A DNA stretch of 40,862 bases from Polysphondylium violaceum (GCA_000277445.1 AJWJ01000180.1:1-40862), one strand, 5' to 3'. Numbered from the stretch's first letter, positions 1-12,300 are shown. Made by a program: numbers and translations. The notes: generated by a model not told the origin, from the sequence alone.

Positions 1-718
1 TTTTTTTTTTTTTTTTTTCTAGTGTGTGGTGGATCATCTATTGCTAATTTTAATACACCCACGATTTACCACTCTTACTTGTCATCCTCTTTTGTCCTAG
101 TGATGTAAGTTGTAAGAAAAGAGGTGGTGTCAAATTTGATCATACATATTATTGATCAAAAGTGGTTAATTTAGGATGTGTTTATTTCTCTATACCTTTT
201 GCATTTTGAAAAGAAGATTCTCTGAGAGAATCCACTTCTCTTGTTTCATTTTTGAATTTTTTTTTTCATCAATCCCGAAACAGGAAAAAAAGGTGTGAAA
301 AGGGGAGTGAGTGATGGGATTTGAATGACTTGGCCCAACATTTGCAAAAATAACATTGGTGAGGAAAATTTTTATTTTTTTTTTAAATTTTTTTTTCAAC
401 AACGGCATCTGCTACAAACAATTTTGAGTGGTATTAAACTCTTTATAAAAAAGAGATCGGAGGTACGTAGAGTAATAAACAACACATAAATACAGAGATA
501 ATAACTTTTTCAAATAACCACCAGATTTAGAATCATACCCCCTTCAACTCACCACACACCCTAATTTTTTAGGAAGAGGGATACTAGATATCTATTCATA
601 GTGAATCAATCAAATCAATCAATCAATCACCACTTGGTTTGTGACAGATAGATAAAAAAGTTTATTTTTTTTTTCTTTTTTTATTTTTTGGAATATCACA
701 CACAATATTGAAAAAGAA
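1..718. other. Intergenic/upstream region of the MFS gene
   Basis: No gene is supported here. The first 18 bases are a T run, which may be a contig edge. The part from about 595 to 718 holds CAAT/CAAAT-type short repeats and T-rich stretches of the kind found ahead of dictyostelid start codons. A reading frame on the minus strand at 190-408 is lysine/phenylalanine-rich, made by poly-A/T, and matches no family I know. Confidence 0.6.
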
Positions 719-2722
719 ATGGCAGGTGACGGTGTTGCAGGAGTACCTTCACCTTTACCATGGAAGAGATTAATAGGGGCTTATGTGTTGTTGGTTTGTG
801 AAGCTATCTCGACAACTTCATTTTTTGCCTACAGTGGATACATGATTGTTTATTTTGGTTTGGTAGAGAAACTCGAAGATGTGGGATACTTTGCTGGCTA
901 TGTAGCCTCCTTTTTCAGTTTTGCTCAGTTTCTTAGTAGTTTTTTTTGGGGAAAGATGAGCGACAAGTATGGAAGAAAACCAATTTTAATCGTAGGGTCC
1001 ATGGGATCAATGTTGTCAGTTTTGGTTGTCGGAACATCTGTCAATCTACCAATGCTGATTGCAGCACGTTGTATAAATGGTCTCTTGAATGGAAACATTG
1101 GTGTCATTAAAACTTATATTGGCGAGTGTACAGATAAATCCAATCAAGTGGAAGCATTTGGCTGGATTGGTTTGACATGGGGCTTGGGATCCATTATAGG
1201 ACCCATGATTGGCGGTGCTTTGATTGAACCCGTAGACAATTTTCCATTTTTGTTCAAAAACTCAAAATTGTTTAAAAGTTTTCCATATCTTTTGCCAAAT
1301 CTAGTGATTGCCCTGACGACATTGATTGGATTTACATTTACCTATTTCTATATGAAAGAGACATTGCACAAAAAAGAGCCATCCATCCAATTGGATGATA
1401 TTGAGGATCAATTAACCACCGGTATGACACCAGAATACATACATGACACTGAAGATATTCATGGCAATGGTATTATTATGAAAGATTATGATGATTCTGA
1501 AATCAGTGGTACAATAATTGGTGGCAATAGTAATGATATCGATGGTCAAGACAACAACATTAGCAATACAAAAGAAGAGGAGAAAAAGAATTTATTAAGC
1601 AATATTATTGTTGGCGATGAGCAAAGTTCATCTGAATATAAATTCCAAGATACAAATTATACACTCAACGATGATGAAAAAGAAAAGTTGTATGATCCAC
1701 ATCATCAAAGAGAAGAATTAGAAAACAGAAAAGAAATGGATTCAAATATAATTGCACTCTCAGAGTCTACAACCAATTTCCAAGATATTCCACTCGACAG
1801 CACATCGCTTGCACGTGGCAGTATGATTAAAAAATCATTTTCAACCATTTTTAATCTTTTCAATAGCGGAAAGAAAGAACAATATTTTCAATTATCTAAA
1901 GATAATTCAAATTCCTCACCTAATCTTGTTGGAGATGGCCATGGTGGTATCATAGTAGAAAAGGAACAACACAAAGAGGTCAGTGTCTTTAAAGATAAAT
2001 TGATTCTCAAAACAACAATACTCTATGCCATTGTTGGTTTTATTTTCACAATGTATGACGAAGGTTTTCCCATTTGGGCCATGGCACCTGTTTCCGCTGG
2101 AGGCCTCAGTTTTACTGCCCGACAAATTGGTGCAACTGGTGCCATCGGTGGTGTCACTGTCGTCATCATCCAGGTACTTCTCATCAAACCAATGACCAAG
2201 AAATATGGTATTCTTAAAACTTTTTTCATTGGAGGTATTTTATCTATTATTTCCTTTTTCTCATTCCCCATCATCACCTATGTTTCTCCCTATGGAGGCG
2301 ACTCTGCCCATCAACCAAGCCCTGCCAAACAAGCATTCTTTTGGTTCTTTATGTGCATCATTCTCACCCTTAGAAATATCGCCGGTCAATTCATCTTCAC
2401 ACCCGTCATGACATTGATCAACAATAGTGCCAGAATGAAGGTCAGAGCCAGTGCCAATGGATTGGGTCAAAGTTTAGTCGCACTTTCCCGTGCTGTTGCC
2501 CCCTTTGTATCCAATATCCTCGCATGGTCCCTCACCTCTGGCTATCCATTCCCTCTGAACCACTTTTTAATGTGGATCATCATGGTTGCCCTCTGTTTAA
2601 TCCCAACCATCATGTCTAAATTCTTTTTACCAATCACTCTAAATGCCCCAATCGTTGAAAACGATGACGATGAAATTGAATCAGAAGAGGAGAGTGCAAA
2701 CACTCATTTTATGATTGAATAA
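719..2722 (+). CDS. Major facilitator superfamily transporter, DHA1/ZIF-like
   Basis: Predicted 667-residue integral membrane carrier in one exon. The N-terminal half shows about six membrane segments between residues 17 and 217, with the MFS motif A (GKMSDKYGRK, residues 78-87) in the loop after the second segment. A long hydrophilic acidic and Asn-rich loop fills about residues 220-425, and six more segments follow to about 645. The tail is acidic. This 6+6 layout, the motif and the glycine-rich fourth/fifth segments (GLTWGLGSIIGPMIGG) resemble the plant ZIF1-like and tetracycline-resistance-like branch of proton-coupled MFS carriers. The cargo cannot be told from sequence. The unusually long central loop is low in complexity and probably regulatory. 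The start is the first ATG after a T-rich leader and sits in a typical A-rich context (AAAGAAATG). It lies head-to-tail with the ABC transporter gene, 299 bases upstream of that start codon. Confidence 0.9.
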   Translation: MAGDGVAGVPSPLPWKRLIGAYVLLVCEAISTTSFFAYSGYMIVYFGLVEKLEDVGYFAGYVASFFSFAQFLSSFFWGKMSDKYGRKPILIVGSMGSMLSVLVVGTSVNLPMLIAARCINGLLNGNIGVIKTYIGECTDKSNQVEAFGWIGLTWGLGSIIGPMIGGALIEPVDNFPFLFKNSKLFKSFPYLLPNLVIALTTLIGFTFTYFYMKETLHKKEPSIQLDDIEDQLTTGMTPEYIHDTEDIHGNGIIMKDYDDSEISGTIIGGNSNDIDGQDNNISNTKEEEKKNLLSNIIVGDEQSSSEYKFQDTNYTLNDDEKEKLYDPHHQREELENRKEMDSNIIALSESTTNFQDIPLDSTSLARGSMIKKSFSTIFNLFNSGKKEQYFQLSKDNSNSSPNLVGDGHGGIIVEKEQHKEVSVFKDKLILKTTILYAIVGFIFTMYDEGFPIWAMAPVSAGGLSFTARQIGATGAIGGVTVVIIQVLLIKPMTKKYGILKTFFIGGILSIISFFSFPIITYVSPYGGDSAHQPSPAKQAFFWFFMCIILTLRNIAGQFIFTPVMTLINNSARMKVRASANGLGQSLVALSRAVAPFVSNILAWSLTSGYPFPLNHFLMWIIMVALCLIPTIMSKFFLPITLNAPIVENDDDEIESEEESANTHFMIE

Positions 2723-2908
2723 ACTTTTTTTAAATTTTAATATATATATATCTACACCAACTCCATCCTTTTTTGACATTGTTGTGTTTTTCTCGATTTG
2801 ATTGAATTATTTGAATGCCAATCTGACATGATTTGGGTTGGCTTTTCCGATTACTTTTTTTTTAAAAAAAAAAAATAAAAAAACATAAAAAAAAAATTCA
2901 AAAAAAAA

Positions 2909-2924
2909 TTGTCACGCGTGACAA
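2909..2924. promoter_or_regulatory. Perfect 16-base palindrome upstream of the ABC gene
   Basis: TTGTCACGCGTGACAA is its own reverse complement. It lies 98 bases before the ABC transporter ATG, inside otherwise nearly pure A/T sequence. A CGCG-centred dyad in such DNA looks like a binding site for a dimeric regulator. The factor is unknown. Confidence 0.4.
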
Positions 2925-3021
2925 AAATTAATATACCTGAAAGGGTGGGTGTAGGATTGAGTTTTTTTGGATATTTCAGACACACACAGACATATATATA
3001 CATATGTTTTAAAAGATTAAG

Positions 3022-5505
3022 ATGAGTATCAGAGGCGACAAAAACTACAACTATCTCGATGAAGAGGAGGATTACGACGATGGTTCACCTTCATCACAAA
3101 CACCAATGGTAATATGATATCACGCAGCAACAATAGCAGTAGTCACACGATTGAGTGCGGTCATGTGATGATCATGTGATCTTGTGATCTTATCTAACCA
3201 TTTGTTCATTCATTCTATTAATTAGGGTGTATTAAAGAAAAAACCGAAAAAGAATGTTAAATTTAATTTACAAACATTTAGTAATAATAGTGATAATATA
3301 AATAATAATAGTAATAGTAATAGTAGTAGTAGTAGTCATAGTATTGGTAGTAAAAAGATAACAGATAGTTTTCATGATGAGAATGATATGGATTTTTATG
3401 ATGACGATGATGATCTGTTTTCAAATATATTTGATGATGAATCATTTCATAAAGCAAATTATTCAACGAGAAGATGTGTATTTAGAATTATTTCATATTT
3501 AAGACCTCAGTTTTGGTACTTTATGTTGGCCTTTTTATCATTAGCAGTAACAACTGCATGTCAATTATCTTTACCTTTTTATTTTGGTATGTAATTCATT
3601 ACATTGATTAGTGATCTATATATGTATCTATATATTAATAATAATAATAATAATGATAATGATAGCAAGCGGAATTCAAGATACAATAGAGGGTAATGCA
3701 ATCAATAGATTTAATAGTAGTTTACTTAATAACACTGGTAGTACAACTAGTAGTGGTGAATATCATGATGATATTAAAATAGATTTAGATGATGATATCA
3801 TTCATAATTTTATATATAGTTTTCAATGGTTTTCTTTGTCAAAGAGTTTAATGATTATCATAATCATTCAAACACCATTCTTATTTACCCGTTATTTATT
3901 CTTTACATTGGCTGGAAATAGTTTTGTATCAAAGTTAAAAACAGATCTTTTTAAATCATTATTAACTCAGGAAGTTAGTTATTTCGATTCAAATAGAGCA
4001 GGTGATTTAAAAGCTGTTATTTCTTCTGATCCTGTATGTATAGAAAGATATTTGATATATACATAATATAATGGATTTACTAACCATATCTATATTATAT
4101 ATAGTTGATCATTCAAAATTGTATAACAGTTGCATTATCAACATTGATTAGATGTAGTTTACAATCTATGGGAGGATCATTAATATTGGTATTTATATCT
4201 TGGAAAGTTACATTGGTGTTGGCATCGTTTTTAGTTATATTATTCTTTGGTTTTAGTTTATTCAAGACAATCATCAATCCACGTCATCAATACTTTGAAG
4301 CCAAACATGTAAATGTATCACAAATTCTCGATAATTCAATTCAAAACATACGCGAAATACGTTTGCTCAATGCAGAGACAAGAGAGCTACGTTCTTTTGA
4401 AACAGAGATTGAATCAATTTATCGTAGCAACAGGTCATTCATTTCATTGAGTGCATTTTGGATTGCAATTGGTAGTTTGATAATGATGGTGTTGTCGGTG
4501 GTTGTCTATCTATTTGCTGTCAAACAAACTCTATCAAGTAACATTATGTTGCTCCAGTATATATTATACGCATTGATGGTGACCTCATCCATGAGCGGTC
4601 TCATTACATCATTGAATGAGATCCAAAGAGTCGTATCATCGGCACGTCGTGTATTCTCTTTGATTGATCGTAAGCCCGCCGTTAATTTCCAAGGCGGCAT
4701 CCAGCCCTCGACCGACATTGACGACATTCAATTTGAAAACGTTTCTTTCCATCACAAAAACGGAGCAGTCCTCCTCTCAGACCTCTCATTCAACGTGTCC
4801 AAGGGCCAAATGATTGCCTTGGTAGGTCCATCCATGTCCAAAGAGATCATTTTCTCTCTTATCCAAGGCATCTATTATCCCACCCGAGGATCCGTATTGA
4901 TAGGTCGTATCGACACCAAAGTGTTGGACTTGTTTTATTTTAGAAATCGTTTGTTCTCTATCACCTCCAACACTGTGATATTCAATGGCACTGTTGAGCA
5001 AAACATTAGATATGGTCTAGCAAATCATCTTTGTTCACCTCAAAATGTTATCGACGCTGCCAAAATGGCAAACATTCATGATTTTATCATTGCCCTACCA
5101 AATGGTTATGATACAATGTTGGGTCAAGATAAAGTTTTAAATAACCAACATATTCAAAAGATTGCAATTGCTAGAGCATTTTTAAGAAGTAAGTTTTATT
5201 TATATATCTAAATAGATATTTTATAATCATAAATATTAATATAATCCTCTATCATTATAGATCCATCTGTATTATTAATTGATGAAACATCTTGTGTTAT
5301 GGAATCAGATCAAGGTATAAATCAATGTTTAGATAAATTATTTGAAAATAGAACTGTTTTGGTAATACCTCATAGACATTCAACTTTATCAAAATGTAAT
5401 CAAATTTTAGTTTTTGAAGAATCTAGAATAGTTGAAAAAGGAACTCATAATGATTTGATTTCAAAATCAAATGGTTTCTATAAAAATATTGGTAATTATT
5501 ATTAA
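3022..5505 (+). CDS. ABCB-type half ABC transporter with degenerate ATPase domain
   Basis: Five exons are supported: 3022-3108, 3226-3586, 3666-4033, 4105-5188 and 5261-5505, giving 714 residues. Introns start GTAATA, GTATGT, GTATGT and GTAAGT. An Asn/Ser- and Asp-rich N-terminus is followed by one ABC type-1 membrane domain (about residues 110-440) and one nucleotide-binding domain (about 475-710). The layout matches ABCB/TAP-like half transporters that work as dimers. The ATPase core is badly altered. Walker A reads GPSMSKEII (513-521) where the family has GPSGSGKST. The A-loop tyrosine is His, the Q-loop Gln is missing, and the signature LSGGQ reads LNNQH. Walker B with its Glu (LLIDE) and the H-loop (PHR) remain. 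The frame is open through all exons, so the gene looks maintained rather than dead. It may act as a non-hydrolysing partner subunit; that is inference. Confidence 0.85.
3161..3190 (+). repeat. TGTGAT direct repeats in ABC intron 1
   Basis: Inside the first intron (3109-3225) TCATGTGAT occurs at 3161-3169 and 3172-3180, followed by CTTGTGATCT at 3181-3190. The 117-base intron is longer and more GC-rich than the other three introns of the gene. Confidence 0.4.
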
Positions 5506-6639
5506 TTTATTATTATTATTATTAATTTCATTTAAACTAATATATTAAATTTAAAATATTTACCTAGTACAACAACAATTTTCTAAATAAAAGAGTACTT
5601 TTTTATTCCCAATAATAGGAGTTTTGATATTGTGTGTTGGGGAATACCTCTTGCATTGTAACTTAAAGTAATATGCATTATTATTTTATTTTATATGCCT
5701 CACAAACAATATAATTGTTTTTACTTGAAATACAGAAATTGGTGAAAGATTTAATTTAATCACAAACACTACACACCACACCACACACATTGAAATCAAA
5801 AACCATTTGTTTATCTAGTAGAGAAATGGGTGATTGATTATACTTTTTAAATCAAATAAAATCTATAGATCAAAGTGAAATCTTGACTCCCTATTCCCTA
5901 CTCTACCTTTTATTATCTTCTAAACACAAATCTGTTCATCAAGTTGTAGAAAGATGTGATCACATTAAACACAGAATAATACATTTCTGATTAATATCAA
6001 CTTTTTAGTTGGAAGGTGATCCTTAAAAACGATAAACTCGTTTATCTCTTGTCATATCCTTTAAAAGTATTTTTCATAATTCTGGAATATTTAATTTTTG
6101 ATTAAAGATTAGATTTGGCAAATATAATGGGTTTAAAAATAGTCCATGGTGTCTTTATATATGTGCGTGAGTGTTGGTGAGAAAGAGAGATTGACAACTG
6201 TTTATAATGGTAATGAAACGAATTTGTGTGAATAGAACAATATAAGAGGGGTGGGGATAGTTTTTATTATAATAAAAAATTTAATTTCCTCCTTTTCTTT
6301 AGCTTTTAAATTAGTATTACTTTAAAGTAAAGTATAGATCTTTTTCATTTGTACCCCCATTGATTTCCATTTATTATCTATAATTTATTTGTTTTCCCTC
6401 ACCACCCACTAAATTGATTAGATTAAGATTTCGTGTGATGAGAATAGGGTTGGATGTTACCCCATACTTTTGTTTTCTATTTATAAAGAGTATTTTTATA
6501 GTAGGTTAAAACATATGAGGGTTAAGCATTACTAATCTCTCTATCAATTGAGCACCCCCTTGAAATCATCATATACACCCCTTTACCCTACTATGGGTGG
6601 TAGTATTTTTTATTTATTTATAAAATCCACCCTAAACAC

Positions 6640-6706
6640 TCAATTACACATCACACTCAACACAAAATCACACAAACCCACCCTAAATTTACACACACCC
6701 ACACAA
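6640..6706. promoter_or_regulatory. CA-rich cluster resembling a G-box type element
   Basis: A CA-dense stretch ends in ACACACACCCACACAA (6691-6706), whose complement is GT-rich like the G-boxes bound by the dictyostelid G-box factor. It also contains the complement of GTTGAGTGTG (6652-6661), found twice more in this window. Function is inferred only from similarity of composition. Confidence 0.25.
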
Positions 6707-7221
6707 TATTCATTATTTAAACAAATATATTTGTATTTGTATTATGATGATCAAAAAGATACGAATAAAAGACATAATAAATAATAAATTCAATTCTCAT
6801 TCATTCAAAAAAAACTATTAGCTCCAAGAGACACTCAACCAAATTAAAGTAGTATGACATTTTCTCTCTGGTAAACAAGACAAGTAATATTCATTCATCA
6901 ATTGTATTTTAATTTTGCTACCTATTTTAATCGAGCGTAAGTATAGAGTTGGTATGTGTGCGAACTCATGTATCCTAGTTTAAATCACTCTTTAAGAGTA
7001 AATTTCATTTTTATACTTTGGAATTTAAAATCATGTCAAGTATTACAATATTGGCAATAATTGATTCCATATACTCACACTAAATGCATATTTGATTCAA
7101 TTGTATTTTTATATTCACTACCCCCTCCCATTCCTTTGAATATATAATTTGATTTATCACTTTTCCCGAGAAATTTACATGTTTTCACCCCTCAATTTAT
7201 TGACATAAACATCAATTTCCC

Positions 7222-7252
<31 letters not shown>

Positions 7253-7849
7253 AAATACATTACTAAACTATTTTAAATCAGTAAATTTAATATTTATACT
7301 TATTCTATTTAATAACCTATAGTCGTTTTTTTAAAAGATTTAGAGTAAGTAACACTGTAAATCATAAAAACATTTGATATTATTTTCCAAATCTGATCAA
7401 AAAAAATATCACTATTTTTGTTCATTTTTATAAAATTTGTCTGTTTTTTTAAAAAATAATTCACATTTTTAAAAATAACCAGTATATATCTATCACCAAT
7501 AAGGAAAGAATGTACATTGGTTGGTTGTGTTTATTGTATTACATCTCTATAGTTATAAATGGGTGATAGGCATACCCATATATTGAGTAGCTCCTCTTTC
7601 TAATTTAGTATTTTTGTGTAATAAAAAAACAATTGGAAAAAAACGACCTAGATCATCTTGGTTTTACTATTCTGGTATTCTAGAGTGTTTATATGATGTG
7701 TGTGGTTTTTAATCCGATTTTTTTATTTGACATATACACACAGGTTCCATTGATTCCATTTTGTTTTTTTAAATTTCATCTTGTTGTTTCACCTTTTATT
7801 TTATATTAACCACTCTTTCTCAAAATAGTTGTTTTGTATTAAGAATAAA

Positions 7850-7870
7850 GTTGAGTGTGGGGTGTGTTAA
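7850..7870 (+). promoter_or_regulatory. GT-rich box upstream of the TENT5-like gene
   Basis: GTTGAGTGTGGGGTGTGTTAA stands out from the AT-rich surroundings. Its first 12 bases recur exactly at 23891-23902, ahead of the CHMP7 and A20/AN1 genes. It resembles G-box type elements of developmental promoters in Dictyostelium. Confidence 0.3.
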
Positions 7871-7947
7871 ATTTTGTAAGAGTGGGATCTATTTATGTAG
7901 AAATAAAAAAAAAAAAAAAACAAAGACATAATTTAATGAATGTAGTG

Positions 7948-7985
7948 TAAATAAATCTCCGGCCGAAAGTAGAGATATTTATTTA
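7948..7985. other. Imperfect hairpin with GC-rich loop
   Basis: TAAATAAATCTC (7948-7959) pairs with GAGATATTTATTTA (7972-7985), with a two-base bulge. The loop is CGGCCGAAAGTA. The stem is AT-rich but the loop holds the only CGGCCG in this intergenic region. No family was recognised. Confidence 0.35.
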
Positions 7986-8951
7986 TATATATTAAATATT
8001 TAAATTCTACATTTTTATTATAAATAATTTAATATCAATAATTTTATATTAATAGTTATAGAAATTCATCCTCAAGGATTCTCTTAATCCTGTTGTGCTC
8101 TTTTCATTTTTATTTGTATTTCCACTAAACCCCTCTCTCCCATCCATTTTACTGATAATATCACAAAAATTTTCCTAATTATTTATTTTTTCACAATAGA
8201 CAAGATAATAATTATTTATTAACAATTTCATCTAAAGTAAAGTAAATTTAGTTTAAGCATACTTTTTATTATTTTCTTAGTATAAAAAGATAAAACTTTT
8301 TTAAAAGAAAATTGTGATTTTTTTTTTCATTTTAGAAAAAAATTTTCTTTTATTTTTATTTTTTTGTGATTTTTTTTTTTTGTTGTTAAAAATCAGCAGA
8401 CACTCTCCTGAAGACGACTTTTTTCATCAGCCATCCAATCACATAAAACAAGAATATAGCGGTGATAATAATAACAATTGCAATAATAGATTAGTGTTGT
8501 GTTCTTTTTTCAAGATCAAGATACAAATTGATTTTCTTTGTGGATCACCCCACTACCATCATAAAAAAGAAAATCTCTGACAGAGGGTGTACTCTTACCG
8601 ATACCTCTGTGCATACATTGATTCAAAAAAAAAAAAAAAAAAGAAGTAACGAATCGCACTATACATAGACATTACCATTGTTATATTACTACCATAATCC
8701 ATCCATTGTATCTCTATTTCATCCTCATTTTCATTGTACATTCATTCATATTAGAAGAAAGGAAACAACAACAACGACATCAACAACAAACAAGTCTGAC
8801 ATATTTATCATTTATAAATCATATAATACCTATCTATTTAGAAATCAGATTTTTTTTACTTTTTTTTTCTTTGGTGATCTCTTTGTATATAATTCAACAC
8901 ACCCAGAGAAAAGATCAATCAACAAATCATAATCAATCAACTATAGTACTG

Positions 8952-9286
8952 GTAAGACACCTCATTGTGAATTAAACACATCACACATCACTCTCTTTTG
9001 CATAAATTTAAACACCCCCATTAAATTCAAAAAAAATTTCAAAAAAGCAACAGATTTTAACAAAAAAAAAAGTTTTTAGAAAAAACCCAACCACTCACTT
9101 CTTTTCATAAAATAACAATCCCAATTGCAGTCGTAGGAATTGAATTCATTTTTAGAATACCCCCTTCACACAATCGTCTTTGTAAGCACATCTTACTTTG
9201 CACGCAGTCAAAAAAACACAACACCATCATCATCATCAACAAGAGAATATCTTTTTTTTAACAAAAAATTTTTTAACTTTTTTTAG
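8952..9286 (+). other. Possible 5'-leader intron of the TENT5-like gene
   Basis: A donor ACTG/GTAAGA at 8952 and a T-rich acceptor TTTTTTTAG ending at 9286 would remove 335 bases and leave a 23-base leader before the ATG. Other acceptors lie between them. The call rests on splice-site form only. Confidence 0.3.
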
Positions 9287-9309
9287 ATACTTGGGAAAAT
9301 ATAAAAATC

Positions 9310-12300
9310 ATGGAAATAGATAAAGAATTTTCAGAAGAGCAGGTTTTAAATATCGTTGATGGAGAAAAAGCATCGTCCTCTACAAGCAATCATAGTAGTA
9401 GTAATACTGATAATATCAACAATAGTGTTTGTAAAGATAGAGGTGGACTTGATGTCAGTGGTTCTAGTACACCACCCAACAATCAACAACAGATGCAACA
9501 AAGCCAAGAGCTAAAAATTGAAGAGTATTTGACAGAGAAAACGAATCATCTTTCGCTTTCGTCTTCATCAGTAGTATCTACAGTATCAAATGATTCTTCA
9601 TCTTCATCATCTGCAACAACTCCATCAACATCAACTAGATCTTCTCCTACTTCTTTTTTAGCTACTGATCATTCATATATAAAACAACAACCATCATCAC
9701 AACCACCACAACCTCTAATGAGTGAAGTAATCTTGTATAATAATAGTATTAGTAATAATAGTAATAATAACAATAGTAGTGGTAATAGTAATAGTAATAG
9801 TAGTAGTGGTAGTAGTACTAGTGGTAATAGCAATAGTTCAGGTCGTAATAATAGTAGTGTTGTAAATAATAACAATAACAATAACAATAATAATGGTCGA
9901 AAAGGTAATAATAGAAATTCAAGGTCACCTGTTACACCACCAATTTCAAATAAATCCAAAGATAAAAGCAATGGTAATGGTAGTAATAACAATTCACCAA
10001 TATTACAACAACAACAGCAACAACAACAATCACCTCAACAAAATTCATCATCTAAAAAGAAGCCAAATAATTGTAAAAATGTTGCATTTGGAATACTATC
10101 TAAAGAGAGAATAATGTTGTTGATGAAAATATTACAACAAAAGAATCCAATCACTTCCATGGATCAAAAGATTACCATTTTCTTGTCTATTGAAGAAATA
10201 TTGGGTTTGATTTTAGCAGAACTAAAGAAAAGAGACATTCCTCTTGCAAAACTTGGTATACGTTTAGTGGGTAGTACTGCTTCAATGATTGTTAGTTCAA
10301 ATTCCAAAGATAGAAATGTTGAAGACTTTAATGACATTGATTTGTGTTTATATTTATCATGTTCAAAAAAGAACACTTTCTCTATCATTTTGGATTTAGA
10401 AGAAACAGTGATAGCAAATGAAGTTTATCGTCAAACTGGTATAATCATTTCAAAGAAGGAAGTATTTGATAACTTTTTTAAAGAAAGAGTAAAGGTTTTC
10501 AATTATAGTAATGGAAATAACAATAGCAACAACAACAACAACAACAACAACAAATCAACATCCTCAAGTCCATCACCTTTTACTACACCCTCCTCATCGC
10601 CACTTGTGGAGCCCCATACATTGGCGTCTTTAATATCAAATTCTTCCTCTTTGTTACCATTGCCGTTACCAACATCCAATAGTTCAACACCAACTATAAA
10701 TTTAGGTACCCCTTCAATATTAGGTGTATCATCTATACCATCTAGCCCATCATCAACAAACACATCATTACCACATCCACCATCTATTACACTACCAACT
10801 CACCTTTCTATTCCAACATTATCATCACCAAAATCAGCACCCACCACACCTACTTCATCCTCATCTTCACCATCTAATCCATTTGATCCATTGAAACCAA
10901 AATCAACATTGGAAGATGATTGGTCATTGATTAGTATTGGAGGTCATGGTGAAAATTCTAGAAATATTGATATTAAGTTTATTAGAAAGATTCATAGAGC
11001 CTATGCATTCTCTTTGGATTCTTTTCATATTATATTGGATCCTTTATCTGATCTTTTCAAAAAATCTTTACCCACAGAATATACAAAAGAGGGTGGAATG
11101 GAAAAGAATGGTTTATTTAATTTCCCTTATAATTACTTGGGTTTCACTGGTTTTGGTAAAGATAAACAAGATAAAGAAAATAGTAATGGTCCAACTCCTA
11201 CCACAACTAATACAACAACAGCAACAACAACAACAACAACAACAACATCATCATCATCATCATCATCGTCATCGTCATTATCACCGACAAAAACAATAAT
11301 CACAATAACAGAGGCAGAAAAAGAAACAACATCAATAATTGAAAGTGAAAGTGGATCTGAAAATGAAGAAGATCGTCAAGAAACATCCTCAAACTCATCA
11401 TCTACTTCATCAAATTTAATCAATGAAAATCAACAACTTCGAATTATTCCAACACTAGATCTATCAAAGAGTATTGAAGATACAACACCCAGAAAATCAT
11501 CAACTTCTTCATCATCTTCCTCCTCTTCTTCATCATTAGATTCACCTCATTCACTTTCATCTTCCGATGATAGTACTACTATTACTAATGATCAACAACA
11601 ACCGTTAACATTACAAGTTGAATCATCATCAACAGATTCATCACCTTTAACTTTTGCACTATCACCTGTTTTAATTACAAATAGTAATGATAACAGTAGT
11701 AATGATAACAGTAGTAATGATAATAATAGTAATGATAATAATAGTGGTGATAATAATAACAATAATAACAATAATACAAATGAAAGTGATGATTGCCCAA
11801 AACAAGAAAATGAATTTCCTCCACTTTCTTTAGATGCCAAAAAGAAAAATAGAAAGCAACAATGTGAAGAATTCCCCCCACTTCTCTCGCCAACACATAC
11901 TTCTGTGAAGAATTCAAATGATGGTTTTCAAATTAATTCAAATAGTATTTGGAACCAAAATTTTGTTGAAAAACTAAGAAGCCCTCCAATTATACCCCTC
12001 ATAAAGCCATCAAATGATAATGAACCTTTAAAACAATTAAGTTTGGATAATATTGATGATTCTAGTAATAATAATAACAATAATGAAAATAATAGTGCCC
12101 CAATTGATAGTAATAATAATAACAATAACAATAGTAGCAATAATAATAATAGTGGTGAAAATAGTGAAGTTTATAATATTGTACAACAATATATGAATCC
12201 TTCTAGTAACAAAAATTTTAGAGTCAAACATTTTAATATTCAAGTAATTAGTATATTTGGTAATTTCTATGCGGCAAAATCAGATTTGGATGCTAATAGA

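Larger units (their letters stand above)
5506..9309. other. Long region without a recognised gene
   Basis: About 3.8 kb with no credible reading frame on either strand. The open frames at 6548-6784, 8314-8580 and 8678-8975 are made of homopolymer and CA-rich sequence and match no family. An AATAAA at 5586-5591 probably ends the ABC transcript. The region holds a CA-rich cluster (about 6640-6706), a GT-rich box (7850-7870), a hairpin (7948-7985) and A runs at 7222-7255 and 7904-7920. The stretch from about 8400 to 9309 has richer base composition and is probably the promoter and 5' leader of the TENT5-like gene. Confidence 0.6.

Noticed and set aside
190-408. 72-codon minus-strand frame at the left edge
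   Set aside because: Made mostly by poly-A/T, no domain, no splice or start context.
3226-5505. ABC transporter frames broken into several pieces, as in a pseudogene
   Set aside because: Every break coincides with a short AT-rich GT...AG intron, and the joined exons give a continuous family-like protein.
8314-8975. Overlapping short frames upstream of the TENT5-like gene
   Set aside because: Composition follows homopolymer runs, the frames overlap each other and no family fits; more likely leader or promoter.
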